Positions 15,489 to 24,193 are shown, counted from the first letter of the stretch. The stretch is DNA of 64,000 nucleotides from Levilactobacillus lanxiensis (GCF_016861655.1 NZ_BOLN01000009.1:1-64000), one strand, 5' to 3'. Notes: a model not told the origin generated them from the letters alone. Translations and numbers: made by a program.

Positions 15489-16993
15489 TAGGCGGCACCT
15501 CCTTCGGTAGCTTCCGCATTTTCTTGTTGCGCATTCTTATCGGCTAAATGGACGGAGCGGTTGCTGCCCTTCATGAAGAAGGCAACGACTAAGGCGACCA
15601 CACAGAAGCCAACGGCAATCCAGAAGGCGGCGTGGTAACCGGACAAGGTCGCGTTGATAGCACCATTAGCGTAGCTCAACGGGTTGGTCGTCAAGACGTG
15701 CTTGGCGGGCATTTGCCCCTTAGTCACGTTGGTCAAGACACTGATCAGAATGGCGGTCCCAACAGAACTAGCGACTTGCCGTTGTGTGTTGTTGACGGCG
15801 GTCCCATGAGAAATCATGTTCAGTGGTAAGGCGTTCATCCCAGCAGTGGTCGTTGGCATCATGACCATGGCAATCCCAAACATCCGCAGGGCGTACAGCA
15901 AGACGATGTACAGCGTTGACGTATCCTTGGTGATCCAGACGAATGGTAAGGTCCCAATCGTCAAGAGGAACATCCCCATCGTGGCCAAGCGTTTAGCCCC
16001 GAAACGGTCAAATGCACGCCCAGTAATGGGACTCATAATCCCCATCATGAGGGCCCCAGCTAACAGGGTCAACCCAGAATGGAAGGCCGACATCCCTTTA
16101 ACCATTTGCAGATAAAGGGGAATGACCATTTCGACTCCGACCATGGCCATGTTGACCACGGAACTCAGAATTGCAGAGATGGTGAATTCTTTTGATTTGT
16201 AAACCCGGAAGTTCAAGAACGGATCCTTCATGGTCAATTGACGCCAGATGAAGAGGCCTACGAAGATGAACCCGATGGCTAACGTGGAGAGGACAATGGC
16301 ACTGCCCCAACCGTCGTCACCAACGGAGGAGAACCCGTATAGCATGCTCCCGAAACCAATCGTGGATAAGATAACAGATAAGATATCTAATGGTTCCTTG
16401 TGGGTTTCCAGAACGCTGTGCATAATCCAGAAACTAGCGATAACAACCACGGCAACGATTGGAATGATCATCCCGAAGAGGTCACGCCAAGTCCAGTTGT
16501 CAATGACCCACCCGGATAAGGTTGGCCCAATGGCGGGTGCCAGGCCAATAACGATTCCGGCAAGCCCCATGGCAGTCCCACGTTTGTTAGCGGGGAAGAT
16601 GGTCAGCATCAAGGTTTGCAGTAATGGCATGGAAACCCCGACCCCAACGGCTTGGATGAGCCGGCCAATCAGCAACATTGGGAAGCTGACGGCGGACCAG
16701 CAGAGAATGGTACCGACTAAGAAGGTCGATATGGCCCCAATGTACAGCCATTTTGAACTGATCGTCGTGAGTAACCACGCACTAATTGGGATCATGATCC
16801 CGTTAACCAGTAAGAAACCGGTCGTTAACCATTGTACGGTGGAGGTCGAAACATCAAAGGCCTTCATCAGAGTTGGGTAGGCGGTACTTAAGATAGTTTG
16901 ATTCAGTACCGTACAGAAAGTTCCAATCAACAGTAGGACGACTAATAGCGTCCGGTTGTAGGACTTTCCGTTGGTATCAATTGCATTTCCCAA
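15488..16993 (-). CDS. DHA2 family multidrug MFS transporter (LmrB/EmrB-like)
   Basis: A 501-residue transporter with about 14 membrane segments. The segment LNQTILSTAYPTLMKAFDVSTSTVQWLTTGFLL is the DHA2 helix 1-2 signature, and LIGRLIQAVGVGVSMPLLQTL plus GIVIGLAPAIGPTLSGWVI is motif C. By family, it is a proton-driven drug exporter. It is translationally coupled to DUF4811 and divergent from a MerR-type regulator, with both promoters facing away from a shared region. Confidence 0.85.
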   Translation of the reverse strand: MGNAIDTNGKSYNRTLLVVLLLIGTFCTVLNQTILSTAYPTLMKAFDVSTSTVQWLTTGFLLVNGIMIPISAWLLTTISSKWLYIGAISTFLVGTILCWSAVSFPMLLIGRLIQAVGVGVSMPLLQTLMLTIFPANKRGTAMGLAGIVIGLAPAIGPTLSGWVIDNWTWRDLFGMIIPIVAVVVIASFWIMHSVLETHKEPLDILSVILSTIGFGSMLYGFSSVGDDGWGSAIVLSTLAIGFIFVGLFIWRQLTMKDPFLNFRVYKSKEFTISAILSSVVNMAMVGVEMVIPLYLQMVKGMSAFHSGLTLLAGALMMGIMSPITGRAFDRFGAKRLATMGMFLLTIGTLPFVWITKDTSTLYIVLLYALRMFGIAMVMMPTTTAGMNALPLNMISHGTAVNNTQRQVASSVGTAILISVLTNVTKGQMPAKHVLTTNPLSYANGAINATLSGYHAAFWIAVGFCVVALVVAFFMKGSNRSVHLADKNAQQENAEATEGGAA

Positions 16994-17032
16994 TTATAAT
17001 TCCCTCTTTTTCTTAAAATTAATTCTGCAATA

Positions 17033-17061
17033 ACTATACGCAGATTTGCTATCTTTGTCAA
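17033..17061 (-). promoter_or_regulatory. Promoter of lmrB-like gene
   Basis: On the minus strand, TTGACA (17056-17061), 17-bp spacer, TATAGT (17033-17038). Confidence 0.7.
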
Positions 17062-17099
17062 CTAGCTTGACATCCTTTTTAAAATATCTATACTAGTTG
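17056..17099 (+). promoter_or_regulatory. MerR gene promoter and inverted repeat
   Basis: TTGACA at 17067-17072, 16-bp spacer, TATACT at 17089-17094. CAACTAG (17059-17065) and CTAGTTG (17093-17099) bracket it as an inverted repeat. TGTCAA-CTAG-CTTGACA joins the -35 boxes of both divergent promoters, so one bound regulator could affect both. Confidence 0.6.
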
Positions 17100-17209
17100 G
17101 AGAAAAGGATACATCAATCTGAGAAGAACTCTTAAATTTTACAACCGTTTTCATTTAACCTATAATTGAATTTCTCTTAAAGCCATGACGAAGGGTGGAC
17201 GTTACGTAC

Positions 17210-17650
17210 ATGAACGAAGATGTCTCAAATTTATTAAAAAAAATGCCAATTGAAAAACTAATTTTAGGAATTGGCGATGTGGCCGCAGCAACTGGGGTGT
17301 CGCAGAGCCAGGTGCGCTACTGGGAGAGTAAGGGCTACATTCACAGCGAGAGCTCCAGCGATGGGAAGAACCGTAAGTTTTCCTATAAGACGGTGCTGAA
17401 GGTCCAACAGATTAAAACGTACTTGGACGATGGCTATACTTTAGCGGGGGCCGTTAAGCAAGCCCAACGGCGGGGCGCTTACTTTGACATGCTGCGTTCC
17501 TTCTTTGAGGGACGTTTCGTGACAATGGACATCGACGCGGAACATACTGAAATTAAGTTGGGGAGCTTTGATCCGGAGCCTGGCAAAGACCTAGTTGCTG
17601 AACGAATTGACGGTAAATGGCAATTTAAGCTGATTGCTAGCACGAAATAG
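17210..17650 (+). CDS. MerR family transcriptional regulator
   Basis: About 146 residues. The helix-turn-helix and wing are clear: LGIGDVAAATGVSQSQVRYW, then ESKGYIHSESSSDGKNRKFSY and VLKVQQIKTYLDDGYTLAGAVK. The C-terminus is a short beta-rich segment rather than a long coiled coil. ATG 17210 is preferred to GTG 17195 because AAGGGTGG lies upstream of the ATG. It is divergent from the LmrB-like exporter and probably regulates it. Confidence 0.82.
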   Translation: MNEDVSNLLKKMPIEKLILGIGDVAAATGVSQSQVRYWESKGYIHSESSSDGKNRKFSYKTVLKVQQIKTYLDDGYTLAGAVKQAQRRGAYFDMLRSFFEGRFVTMDIDAEHTEIKLGSFDPEPGKDLVAERIDGKWQFKLIASTK

Positions 17651-17945
17651 GGCGATTTCATTGTTTATCGCCGGTAAGAATGGTAATCTGAAGACACGGG
17701 AGAGCATTTGGTGGTTGGCAGAAAAAACTTTCGATACCAATCGATCTTCTGGCTGGATTGGTGGTCAATCATGTTGTTGACGTGTTGTGAAACCAGGCGA
17801 ATAACCATTAGTAATAGCGCGTTTATCTTGCGCATGGACTACGTTGGCACTATGTCAGCGTAAGCAATCGTGAAACTAAAACGACGTGTTTTATGAAAAA
17901 TAACATTTTTTATTTTTCACTCGCCTGCCGTTGCTCCCGCTAGGT
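17651..17945 (+). other. Gap after MerR gene; possible small RNA
   Basis: No credible ORF. A weak TTGACG (17777) with an A/T-rich hexamer 18 bp on could start a transcript ending at the terminator at 17948. GAAAAATAA/TTATTTTTC near 17896-17920 forms an AT hairpin. Low support. Confidence 0.25.
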
Positions 17946-17947
17946 TC

Positions 17948-17988
17948 ATCCGAGTTTAGAAAGTTCTCGGATGGGCTTTTTTTTTCGG
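17948..17988 (+). terminator. Strong terminator with T run
   Basis: CATCCGAG pairs with CTCGGATG, followed by GGC and nine T residues. It ends either the MerR transcript or a separate RNA from the gap before it. Confidence 0.85.
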
Positions 17989-18018
17989 CCTAAAATTGAT
18001 GTTGGAGTCCGCCTTACC

Positions 18019-18181
18019 GGGCAGCGTAAATGGGCCGGAACGCTGTGGGCGGGCGACTGAAGCCTGGGAAGCGGTCTTCAGCCTTACTTTGAGCCGCCAA
18101 GGTCGCGTCTCAAAGATACCAGTTATCTAACCGGCAGAGCCGGTAAGGTAACTCCCACGGCTGAGCCCATTTACGCCGCCC
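18019..18181 (+). repeat. Palindromic repeat R8 (family B)
   Basis: Arms GGGCAGCGTAAATGGGC (18019-18035) and GCCCATTTACGCCGCCC (18165-18181) pair with a single mismatch. Inside are CGCTGTGGG/CCCACGGC and three hairpins: CTGAAG/CTTCAG, CTTTGAG/CTCAAAG and AGTTATCTAACCGGC/GCCGGTAAGGTAACT. Conserved GCCTTACCGGG and CCCTCACGGCT lie at the outer ends. Confidence 0.88.
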
Positions 18182-18198
18182 TCACGGCTAACATAGAT

Positions 18199-18244
18199 TT
18201 AGACCGAAACAAGTCCACCGGTCCTGCGGTGTGTTGTTGGTCTA
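18199..18244. other. Long imperfect hairpin after R8
   Basis: TAGACC and ACAA pair with TTGT and GGTCTA around a CACCG/CGGTG inner stem. No T run follows, so it is not a standard terminator. The rest of the gap to 18480 shows nothing else. Confidence 0.4.
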
Positions 18245-18559
18245 GATCAGGATTACCGGGCCGGGGGATGTCTTCTATGGATAATGGACTGGGCGCCAAC
18301 AACAATTATATAAAGGCTAAAGTTACCAGGTAGGTATAAGCGTTAAGGGCCTGAAACGTTTATGAAAACATGAAATAACCTTAAGAAAATGAACGAAAAA
18401 TGAGAAACCAAATCGGCCATAAAACGCGTGGTTGTCAGCTTTCATGACTTTCTAGTGAAAATGTTTGGAAAAAGCGGATTTATTTTGTTGTATTCTTTGG
18501 CGAACGTGTTAAGATTACAAAATCGCTTTAAAACAAAACTAGAAGGATGGTGTTAACAC

Positions 18560-19123
18560 ATGCTGTTACGACAAGCTACTATGGCTGACTTACCACAAAT
18601 TGAATCGATTATCCGGGACGGACGAGAATTACTCGCTGCCCAAGCAATTGACCAATGGCAGGGGGCTTACCCCACCACGTCAATCTTAGTTGATGACATT
18701 CACCAAGGCTGGACCGTTGTTTTGGAAGAAAACAACGAAATTTTAGGGACCGCTGCATTGATTCCCGGGGAGGATCCGACCTATAAACAGATCGATGGTC
18801 AGTGGCTGACCAAGCAAGCCCCATACTTGGCTATTCACCGCGTAGCAGTATCTAGCCACCATCACGGTCGTGGACTGGCTGGGCAATTATTCCAACGGTT
18901 ATTTGACCAAATCGACCACGCTGCTTCTATCGAAAGTATCCGGATCGATACGCATCCCCAAAACATGGCGATGCAACACATCATCAAGAAGAGCGGTTTC
19001 AGTGAAACTGGGACGATTGATTTAGCCGCAGCGGGGATGCCCGGTACGACCGACTTTGCCTACGAACGGTTAACGGCCAACGCTAAGCCAGCACATCTGG
19101 CAACGACTGAAACGGTTAAGTAG
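18560..19123 (+). CDS. GNAT family N-acetyltransferase
   Basis: A 187-residue acetyltransferase. Motif A is IHRVAVSSHHHGRGLAGQLF (H-G-R-G-L-A), preceded by an acidic beta-strand region and followed by IRIDTHPQNMAMQHIIKKSGF, which is the RimI-like motif B. It begins MLLRQATMADLPQIESIIRDG, the usual GNAT N-terminal strand and helix. AAGGATGG precedes the start. A weak TTGTAT-16-TAAGAT promoter lies at 18488-18515. The acceptor substrate is unknown. Confidence 0.85.
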   Translation: MLLRQATMADLPQIESIIRDGRELLAAQAIDQWQGAYPTTSILVDDIHQGWTVVLEENNEILGTAALIPGEDPTYKQIDGQWLTKQAPYLAIHRVAVSSHHHGRGLAGQLFQRLFDQIDHAASIESIRIDTHPQNMAMQHIIKKSGFSETGTIDLAAAGMPGTTDFAYERLTANAKPAHLATTETVK

Positions 19124-19192
19124 GACAACGACTGACCTGACGGGTCTGGGTGCCATTTACTGACGCCAAAATAAACTTAAATCTACTATAAT

Positions 19193-19232
19193 AAAGGGTT
19201 GGTTTCGCTTTCAGCGGAATCGACCCTTTTTC
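19193..19232 (+). terminator. Terminator after GNAT gene
   Basis: AAAGGGTTGGTTTCGCT pairs with AGCGGAATCGACCCTTT across TTC, followed by T residues. Confidence 0.8.
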
Positions 19233-19332
19233 GTAGGTCTTGCCGATTGCTGAGATGGATTATAGTTATGCGAAGAGTAGGGGGTATCGGAAGAGCAGGT
19301 TGGCGAACGGGTCTAAACCAGTCTCAGCCGCA

Positions 19333-19499
19333 GGGGTCCGGAAAAATGGGCTAAGCCGTGGGAGTCGTCTAACCGGCTAGGCCGGTTAGACGACTGGTAC
19401 CTTTGAGACGCGCCCTTGGCGGCTCAAAGTAAGGCTGAAGACCGCCTCCCAGGCTTCAACCGTCCGCCCACAGCGTCACGGCCCATTTTTTCGGACCCC
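19333..19499 (-). repeat. Palindromic repeat R9 (family B)
   Basis: Arms GGGGTCCGGAAAAATGGGC (19333-19351) and GCCCATTTTTTCGGACCCC (19481-19499) match at 18 of 19 pairs. The third hairpin AGTCGTCTAACCGGC/GCCGGTTAGACGACT is nearly perfect. The copy lies upstream of the CDF gene. Confidence 0.88.
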
Positions 19500-19608
19500 G
19501 GAGGCGAAATCAAGACACAAGACCCAAGAACCAACAAAAACGTGAGGTTCGCCGAAAACCGGCTTTTCAATTACCCTAAACTCTGCGATAATGGAGAGTA
19601 GCAAGGTA

Positions 19609-20520
19609 ATGGGGGCGGAGCAATTGGAGAAGAGTCTGTCGGGCGGTCGGTTCCTACTGGTCACCGTGTTAAATGTGGTCATTACGATTTTTGAATTGGT
19701 AGGGGGCCTGTTTTCTGGGAGCCTGTCACTGCTGTCCGATGCGTTTCATAATTTAGGGGATGCGTTCTCCGTGGTACTGAGTTACGCGGCGCACCGCATT
19801 GGGGGGCGCCGTCAGACCCGGAGCAACACGTATGGGTACCGCCGCGCTGAGATTTTAACGGCGCTGTTAAATGCCGGCGTGCTGGTCATTATTTCTCTGG
19901 TTTTGGCGGGTGAGGCCGTACGGCGTTTGCTGCATCCGGAACCGGTCAAGGGTGATATCATGTTGCTGGTGGCCGTCATTAGTTTTCTGGCCAACCTGTT
20001 TTCCACGGTGTTACTCAACCATGGCGCCAAGCACAACCTGAACATTCGGGCCACGTACCTGCACCTGTTGAGCGATGCCTTGGCTTCCGTGGGGGTTATC
20101 GTGGGGGCCGTGCTGATCACTGTTTGGCAGATCAGCTGGGTCGACCCGTTGATTACGATTTTGGTGGCCGCGTACATCGTGTACGAGTCGTGGCCCATCA
20201 TCAAGCAGACGTTTGGTATCCTGATGGAAGCCTCACCGAAGCTGGACTACGATGCGATTGCCCACGACCTCTGCCAACTGCCTGAGGTCGAAGGGGTCCA
20301 TCATATTCACGCCTGGTTAATTGATGAGAACAACATTGTTTTCTCAGTCCACGTGAACATGGACGACCTGCCTTTGAGCAAAATCGAACCAATCTACCGG
20401 CAGATAGAAGCACTACTGTGTCACAAGTATGGGGTGAACCACGTAACGATTCAGGCCGAGTGCCGACGGGGTCAGGACGAAGATCTCTTCTATGATCAGA
20501 ACGACTGGCGGCATGATTAG
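19609..20520 (+). CDS. Cation diffusion facilitator (CzcD/ZitB-like)
   Basis: A 303-residue metal/proton antiporter with six membrane helices and a cytoplasmic C-terminal domain. The helix 2 motif SLLSDAFHNLGDAFSV carries the His and Asp metal ligands, and the helix 5 motif LHLLSDALASVG carries the second pair. The C-terminal LPEVEGVHHIHAWLI is the conserved dimer domain strand. By family it exports Zn2+ or a similar ion. ATG 19609 is preferred to ATG 19591, which overlaps a TGCGATAAT extended -10. A DtxR-type regulator follows on the same strand. Confidence 0.88.
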   Translation: MGAEQLEKSLSGGRFLLVTVLNVVITIFELVGGLFSGSLSLLSDAFHNLGDAFSVVLSYAAHRIGGRRQTRSNTYGYRRAEILTALLNAGVLVIISLVLAGEAVRRLLHPEPVKGDIMLLVAVISFLANLFSTVLLNHGAKHNLNIRATYLHLLSDALASVGVIVGAVLITVWQISWVDPLITILVAAYIVYESWPIIKQTFGILMEASPKLDYDAIAHDLCQLPEVEGVHHIHAWLIDENNIVFSVHVNMDDLPLSKIEPIYRQIEALLCHKYGVNHVTIQAECRRGQDEDLFYDQNDWRHD

Positions 20521-20581
20521 CCTTGCACTTCGGGGAAATTCGCGGTATAAATGAGACACAATCTAGATGAGGTGAACTGTG

Positions 20582-21229
20582 ATGACTCCGATGAAGGAGG
20601 ATTATTTAAAAATTATTTTCGAGCTGGGTGGCAAACAGAAAAAGGTTTCCAACAAACAAATTGCCATTAGCTTGAATATTGCGGCCGGTTCCGTAACGGA
20701 AATGGTCAACAAGATGGCCGCGGAAGGCCTGGCTGAGCATACGCCCTATGCCGGGATTTCGTTGACCAACAAAGGGATTCGGCTGGCGGAAGATTTGGTC
20801 CGTAAGCACCGAATCTGGGAAGTTTTCTTAGTCGAGAAGCTGAACTATGATTTGCCTGACGTGCATGATGAGGCTGAGGTTTTGGAACACGTAACGAGTG
20901 CTAAAATGGTCAACGCTCTGGATGACATGTTGGGGAACCCCACGCACTGTCCCCATGGTGGCGTGATTCCCGACCGTTACGGCCACTATCACGAAGATAG
21001 TCATACCGTGTTGAACGATGCCGCCGACGGAGAAATTGTGTCGGTCGACCGATTCATTGATAACCATGATCTGTTAACCTATCTGGGCGATTTGAAATTG
21101 GATATCGGGGATCAACTAAAGGTCTTGAAGCACGATCCGTTCGAGGGTCCCGTGACGGTGCAAAACCTGACGGACAACGCCGAACTCATCGTGAGTTACA
21201 AGGCGGCCCACTACATTTTTGTTAAATAA
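20582..21229 (+). CDS. DtxR/MntR family metalloregulator
   Basis: About 215 residues. The N-terminal winged helix (MKEDYLKIIFELG, VSNKQIAISLNIAAGSVTEM) is followed by a dimerisation domain with RKHRIWEVFLVEKL, HDEAEVLEHVTS and HCPHGG metal-binding segments. The C-terminal 70 residues are FeoA/SH3-like. GAGGTG at 20569-20574 favours ATG 20582. It lies 61 bp after the cation exporter and may control it or metal uptake; Mn or Fe is typical of the family. Confidence 0.88.
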   Translation: MTPMKEDYLKIIFELGGKQKKVSNKQIAISLNIAAGSVTEMVNKMAAEGLAEHTPYAGISLTNKGIRLAEDLVRKHRIWEVFLVEKLNYDLPDVHDEAEVLEHVTSAKMVNALDDMLGNPTHCPHGGVIPDRYGHYHEDSHTVLNDAADGEIVSVDRFIDNHDLLTYLGDLKLDIGDQLKVLKHDPFEGPVTVQNLTDNAELIVSYKAAHYIFVK

Positions 21230-21245
21230 GCTTGAAATTTTGGTT

Positions 21246-21273
21246 AGTCTGCGACCTCGGTTGCGGACTTTTT
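21246..21273 (+). terminator. Terminator after DtxR gene
   Basis: AGTCTGCGAC pairs with GTTGCGGACT across CTCG, followed by TTTTTA. Confidence 0.7.
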
Positions 21274-21341
21274 ATTTGGCCGGAGTTAGAAATTTTGGGT
21301 AAATGTTAAATTGTGTATTTCCCCAGCCGGGCGCCATGCCG

Positions 21342-21347
21342 TATAAT
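21342..21347 (+). promoter_or_regulatory. -10 element of thrE unit
   Basis: A perfect TATAAT stands 34 bp before the start; the -35 is poor. Confidence 0.5.
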
Positions 21348-21380
21348 AGTCGAAAAGTCTAAAAAGAGAAGGGGACCGGG

Positions 21381-22136
21381 ATGAGTAGTCAAAAAAAGCG
21401 GGACCAATTAATCTTGCACACCGCGCTTACCGCCGGCAGGATCATGATTGAAAATGGCTCGGAAATTGAGCGGGTCGAGGATACGATGACCCGCATCGCC
21501 CACAATGCCGGGGCGCAGACCAGTCAGCTATTCGTGATGATCACCGGGATTCTCATGGCCATCAACGGCGAGGTGGGGGCTCAGATTGAACCCGTCAAGC
21601 GCCGGACCTTTGATTTGGAAAAAATTGCCGTGGTCAACGACCTGTCGCGCCAGTATGCCGATCACAAGATTGACCTGCGTCAGTTCGCCGACCGGTTGGA
21701 CCATCTGGACAGTGTCAGCCGGTACTTTCCGTTTTGGCTCCAGATGGTGGCCGCGGCCATGGTCAGTGGGCCATTGGAAGTGGTTTTCCGGCACAATCTG
21801 CCAGACTTCTGGATCACCTGTTTGGTGGGGATGCTGGGCTGGTGGGTCTACTACGTGCTGAACAAATTCATTCAGATTCGGTTCTTGTCCGAATTTACTG
21901 CGGCGGCCGCCATTGGCGTGATGGCCGTGGTGTTCGTGCATATGGGTCTGGGCAATAGCGTCGATGACATTATCATTGGGAGCGTCATGCCCCTGGTTCC
22001 CGGGGTGCCCATCACCAACTCGGTGCGCGATATCCTTGCCGGCAACCTGGTCAGCGGGCCCGCCCGTGGCGTCGAGGCTCTGGTGAGTGCGGCCGCGATT
22101 GGCTTTGGTATCGCCATGGTCTTACAATTTCTATGA
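21381..22136 (+). CDS. Threonine/serine exporter, ThrE N-terminal half (DUF1212)
   Basis: A 251-residue protein matching the first half of ThrE/YjjP. The cytoplasmic N-terminal ALTAGRIMIENGSEIERVEDTM motif is diagnostic, and about five membrane segments follow, with PLVPGVPITNSVRDILAGN near the end. By family it exports threonine or serine with the second half encoded next. Start ATG 21381 follows GAGAAGGGG. It is co-transcribed with the 151-residue gene 16 bp downstream. Confidence 0.88.
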   Translation: MSSQKKRDQLILHTALTAGRIMIENGSEIERVEDTMTRIAHNAGAQTSQLFVMITGILMAINGEVGAQIEPVKRRTFDLEKIAVVNDLSRQYADHKIDLRQFADRLDHLDSVSRYFPFWLQMVAAAMVSGPLEVVFRHNLPDFWITCLVGMLGWWVYYVLNKFIQIRFLSEFTAAAAIGVMAVVFVHMGLGNSVDDIIIGSVMPLVPGVPITNSVRDILAGNLVSGPARGVEALVSAAAIGFGIAMVLQFL

Positions 22137-22152
22137 GTGAGGAGGAAACGGC

Positions 22153-22608
22153 ATGTCGGTCTTAGAATTTATCATCGAAGTGGCGGGAACCTACGTGGCC
22201 ACGCTTGCCTTTGGCATCCTCATCAACATCCCCCGGCGCGCGCTCAACGTGGGCGGCTGGATTGGGGTGCTGGGCTATGTGCTGTACCGCTTCACCGTGT
22301 TGTGGGGCGGCGGCTACGTGATTGGCAACCTGCTGGGCGCCGTGGCGATTGGGGTCGCCTCGCTGCAGGCGGCTAAATTAAAAAAGATGCCGATGATTCT
22401 CTTTAACATCCCGGCCATTGTGCCGCTGGTGCCTGGGGGTCAGGCGTACCAGATGATCAAAAACTTTGCGCTGGGCAATAACTCCACGGCGCTGGTCTTC
22501 TTGCTCCAGGTGGTCATGATTTCCGGGGCAATCGCCTTTGGCTTTCTCCTCTCGGAATTGGTCAACCGGATTCAACGCCGCTTCTGGCGGCACCGGAAGC
22601 GTTTATAA
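22153..22608 (+). CDS. Threonine/serine exporter, ThrE C-terminal half (DUF3815)
   Basis: A 151-residue membrane protein with about four to five helices. FGILINIPRRALNVGGWIGVLG and FNIPAIVPLVPGGQAYQMI are signatures of the YjjB half of the split ThrE exporter. It depends on the preceding gene to form a complete transporter, and AGGAGG precedes its start. The separate-halves arrangement is usual in Firmicutes. Confidence 0.88.
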   Translation: MSVLEFIIEVAGTYVATLAFGILINIPRRALNVGGWIGVLGYVLYRFTVLWGGGYVIGNLLGAVAIGVASLQAAKLKKMPMILFNIPAIVPLVPGGQAYQMIKNFALGNNSTALVFLLQVVMISGAIAFGFLLSELVNRIQRRFWRHRKRL

Positions 22609-22712
22609 AAGTGTTAATACTGGGGAGAAGCCTAGAAATTTAGGTGTGGGGTGGTATACTCATTGCTAGGGGTTTTTCCCAGAATCGGGTATGACGAAAG
22701 GAATAAATAATC

Positions 22713-23381
22713 ATGATGCTATTTAATAAGGACCGCGATCGGCCGTGGAAGTTTACGCTTGCCACCATACTGTTCTTGGTCGTGGCCGTTTACATAAAGG
22801 CGCAAAACGCCTACGTGGATTTTCTGGATTCATCGATTGTCGATGTGATTCAGAAGAACCAACCGGGGTGGAAAACGCTGCTGTATCGGGGAGTAACGAG
22901 TCTAGCGGAACCGAAATTGGACATTATTTGGGTGTTGATTCTGGCGTTTCTGCTGTGGGGCTTCAAGTTCAAAATTCCTGCACTCTGGTGTCTGGCGACA
23001 CTGGCCGGGGGGGATGTCATTGCCAGCCTGGTTAAGAGCCTGGTCAAACGTGCGCGGCCATCGGGTCACCTGGCCATCGATGACGGCTACAGTTTCCCCA
23101 GTGGTCACGTGTTCGGCACCTTCCTGCTGATTGCGATGATCTGGGTCATCCTGATGCCGATGATCATGGCAGCCTGGAAAGCATGGCTGCTCCGAATCGT
23201 CCTCATTGTGTGGATGGTGCTGGTCATGATCTCCCGGGTGTACTTAAACGCCCACTTCCCAACGGATACGATTGGGGCAGTCCTGCTGGCTTACCTGTGG
23301 TTACAGGTGGCAGAGGGGCTGTACATTCGCTTAGCGCCGATGATGCAACACTGGCCTTTGCTGAAGAAATCTGAAATTTAA
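22713..23381 (+). CDS. PAP2 superfamily phosphatase
   Basis: A 222-residue membrane phosphatase with about six helices. Motif C1 is KSLVKRARP, C2 is SFPSGHVFG, and C3 is SRVYLNAHFPTD, with the catalytic His pair. Such proteins dephosphorylate lipid phosphates, for example undecaprenyl pyrophosphate or phosphatidylglycerophosphate; the substrate is not determined here. An extended -10 (TGGTATACT, 22652-22660) and GAAAGGA site precede it. Confidence 0.9.
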   Translation: MMLFNKDRDRPWKFTLATILFLVVAVYIKAQNAYVDFLDSSIVDVIQKNQPGWKTLLYRGVTSLAEPKLDIIWVLILAFLLWGFKFKIPALWCLATLAGGDVIASLVKSLVKRARPSGHLAIDDGYSFPSGHVFGTFLLIAMIWVILMPMIMAAWKAWLLRIVLIVWMVLVMISRVYLNAHFPTDTIGAVLLAYLWLQVAEGLYIRLAPMMQHWPLLKKSEI

Positions 23382-23384
23382 TGA

Positions 23385-23426
23385 GAACGTGCCAACCACT
23401 TTTTCCAGTGGCTGACACGTTTTTTC
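23385..23426 (+). terminator. Terminator after PAP2 gene
   Basis: AACGTGCCAACCACT pairs with AGTGGCTGACACGTT, followed by TTTTT. Confidence 0.85.
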
Positions 23427-23459
23427 TATGGGCTAAATTTTGTTGTTGGATTCGCCTCC

Positions 23460-23624
23460 GGGATGGTGAAAATATACCGTGACGCTGTGGGCGCGCGTCT
23501 GGAGCCAAAGGGCGGTCTCCAGACTTACTTTGAGCCGCTGAGAAGCGCGTCTCAAAGATAGCAGTTCCCTAAGCGGCAAAGCCACTAAGGGAACTCCCAC
23601 GGCTGAGTATATTTTCACCATCCC
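23460..23624 (+). repeat. Palindromic repeat R10 (family B)
   Basis: Perfect 18-bp arms GGGATGGTGAAAATATAC (23460-23477) and complement (23607-23624). Inner CGCTGTGGG/CCCACGGC. Hairpins are GTCTGGAG/CTCCAGAC, CTTTGAG/CTCAAAG and AGTTCCCT/AGGGAACT. Their sequences differ from R8 yet remain paired. Confidence 0.9.
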
Positions 23625-23807
23625 TGCGGCTGACACTTGTTTAGCCCGTAGAAACGGTGTTGTGGTGAGTAGTATAAATTTTCTGATATTTCTATTGCAG
23701 TGGTCAGCACGCTGGTTCCGGCCAGTGTTGTGGTGAATATTGATTTAGCGTTTAAGACTCTATCATCGAATAATAGTTGTCGTTGAAGAGGGAAGAGGCA
23801 AAAGAAA

Positions 23808-23850
23808 ACACCTCCACGTAAAAAAATGCGTGAAGGCGTCTGAAAAAAGT
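23808..23850 (-). terminator. Probable terminator for the hydrolase gene
   Basis: On the minus strand ACGCCTTCACGCA and ACGTGGAGGTGT pair and a T-rich tail follows. It lies downstream of the hydrolase gene and beyond R11. Confidence 0.5.
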
Positions 23851-23922
23851 CAATTTGTTAAATTAATGTACCCACAGTAAAACACGAAATGGACCGAATT
23901 GGGCTAACACTGCGTCAGTCGT

Positions 23923-24170
23923 CCGGTCAGTGAAAAGTTTCGCACCACGTGAGTGACCAGAGGCGGATCAAGACGGGCAGCTGTGTCGGTGGTCTTAACT
24001 GAGTGATTTTCTCAGTTTAGAGCACGGGACGACCTTGGAGACTCGCGATTTTTAGCGAGGCTTCAAGGCGAGGCCCCAGACCGCTCTTCAGGCTGGTGTC
24101 GTTCCCCACAGCAGACCGTCTTGAATCCGCCGCCGGGAACGGACTGAGCGGGACCATTTTCACCGCCCGG
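23923..24170 (+). repeat. Palindromic repeat R11 (family A)
   Basis: Core 23953-24141 from GTGACCAGAGG to GGGAACG. The third hairpin is AACTGAG/CTCAGTT. Arms CCGGTCAGTGAAAA (23923-23936) and TTTTCACCGCCCGG (24157-24170) pair at 11 of 14. The outer right end GCCCGGCAAGGCG resembles the outer end of family B copies, linking the two families. Confidence 0.8.
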
Positions 24171-24193
24171 CAAGGCGAATGAACGCGGAAGTG

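Noticed and set aside
19416-19601. Plus-strand frame of 61 codons
   Set aside because: It is formed by repeat R9 and the CDF promoter; no ribosome site.
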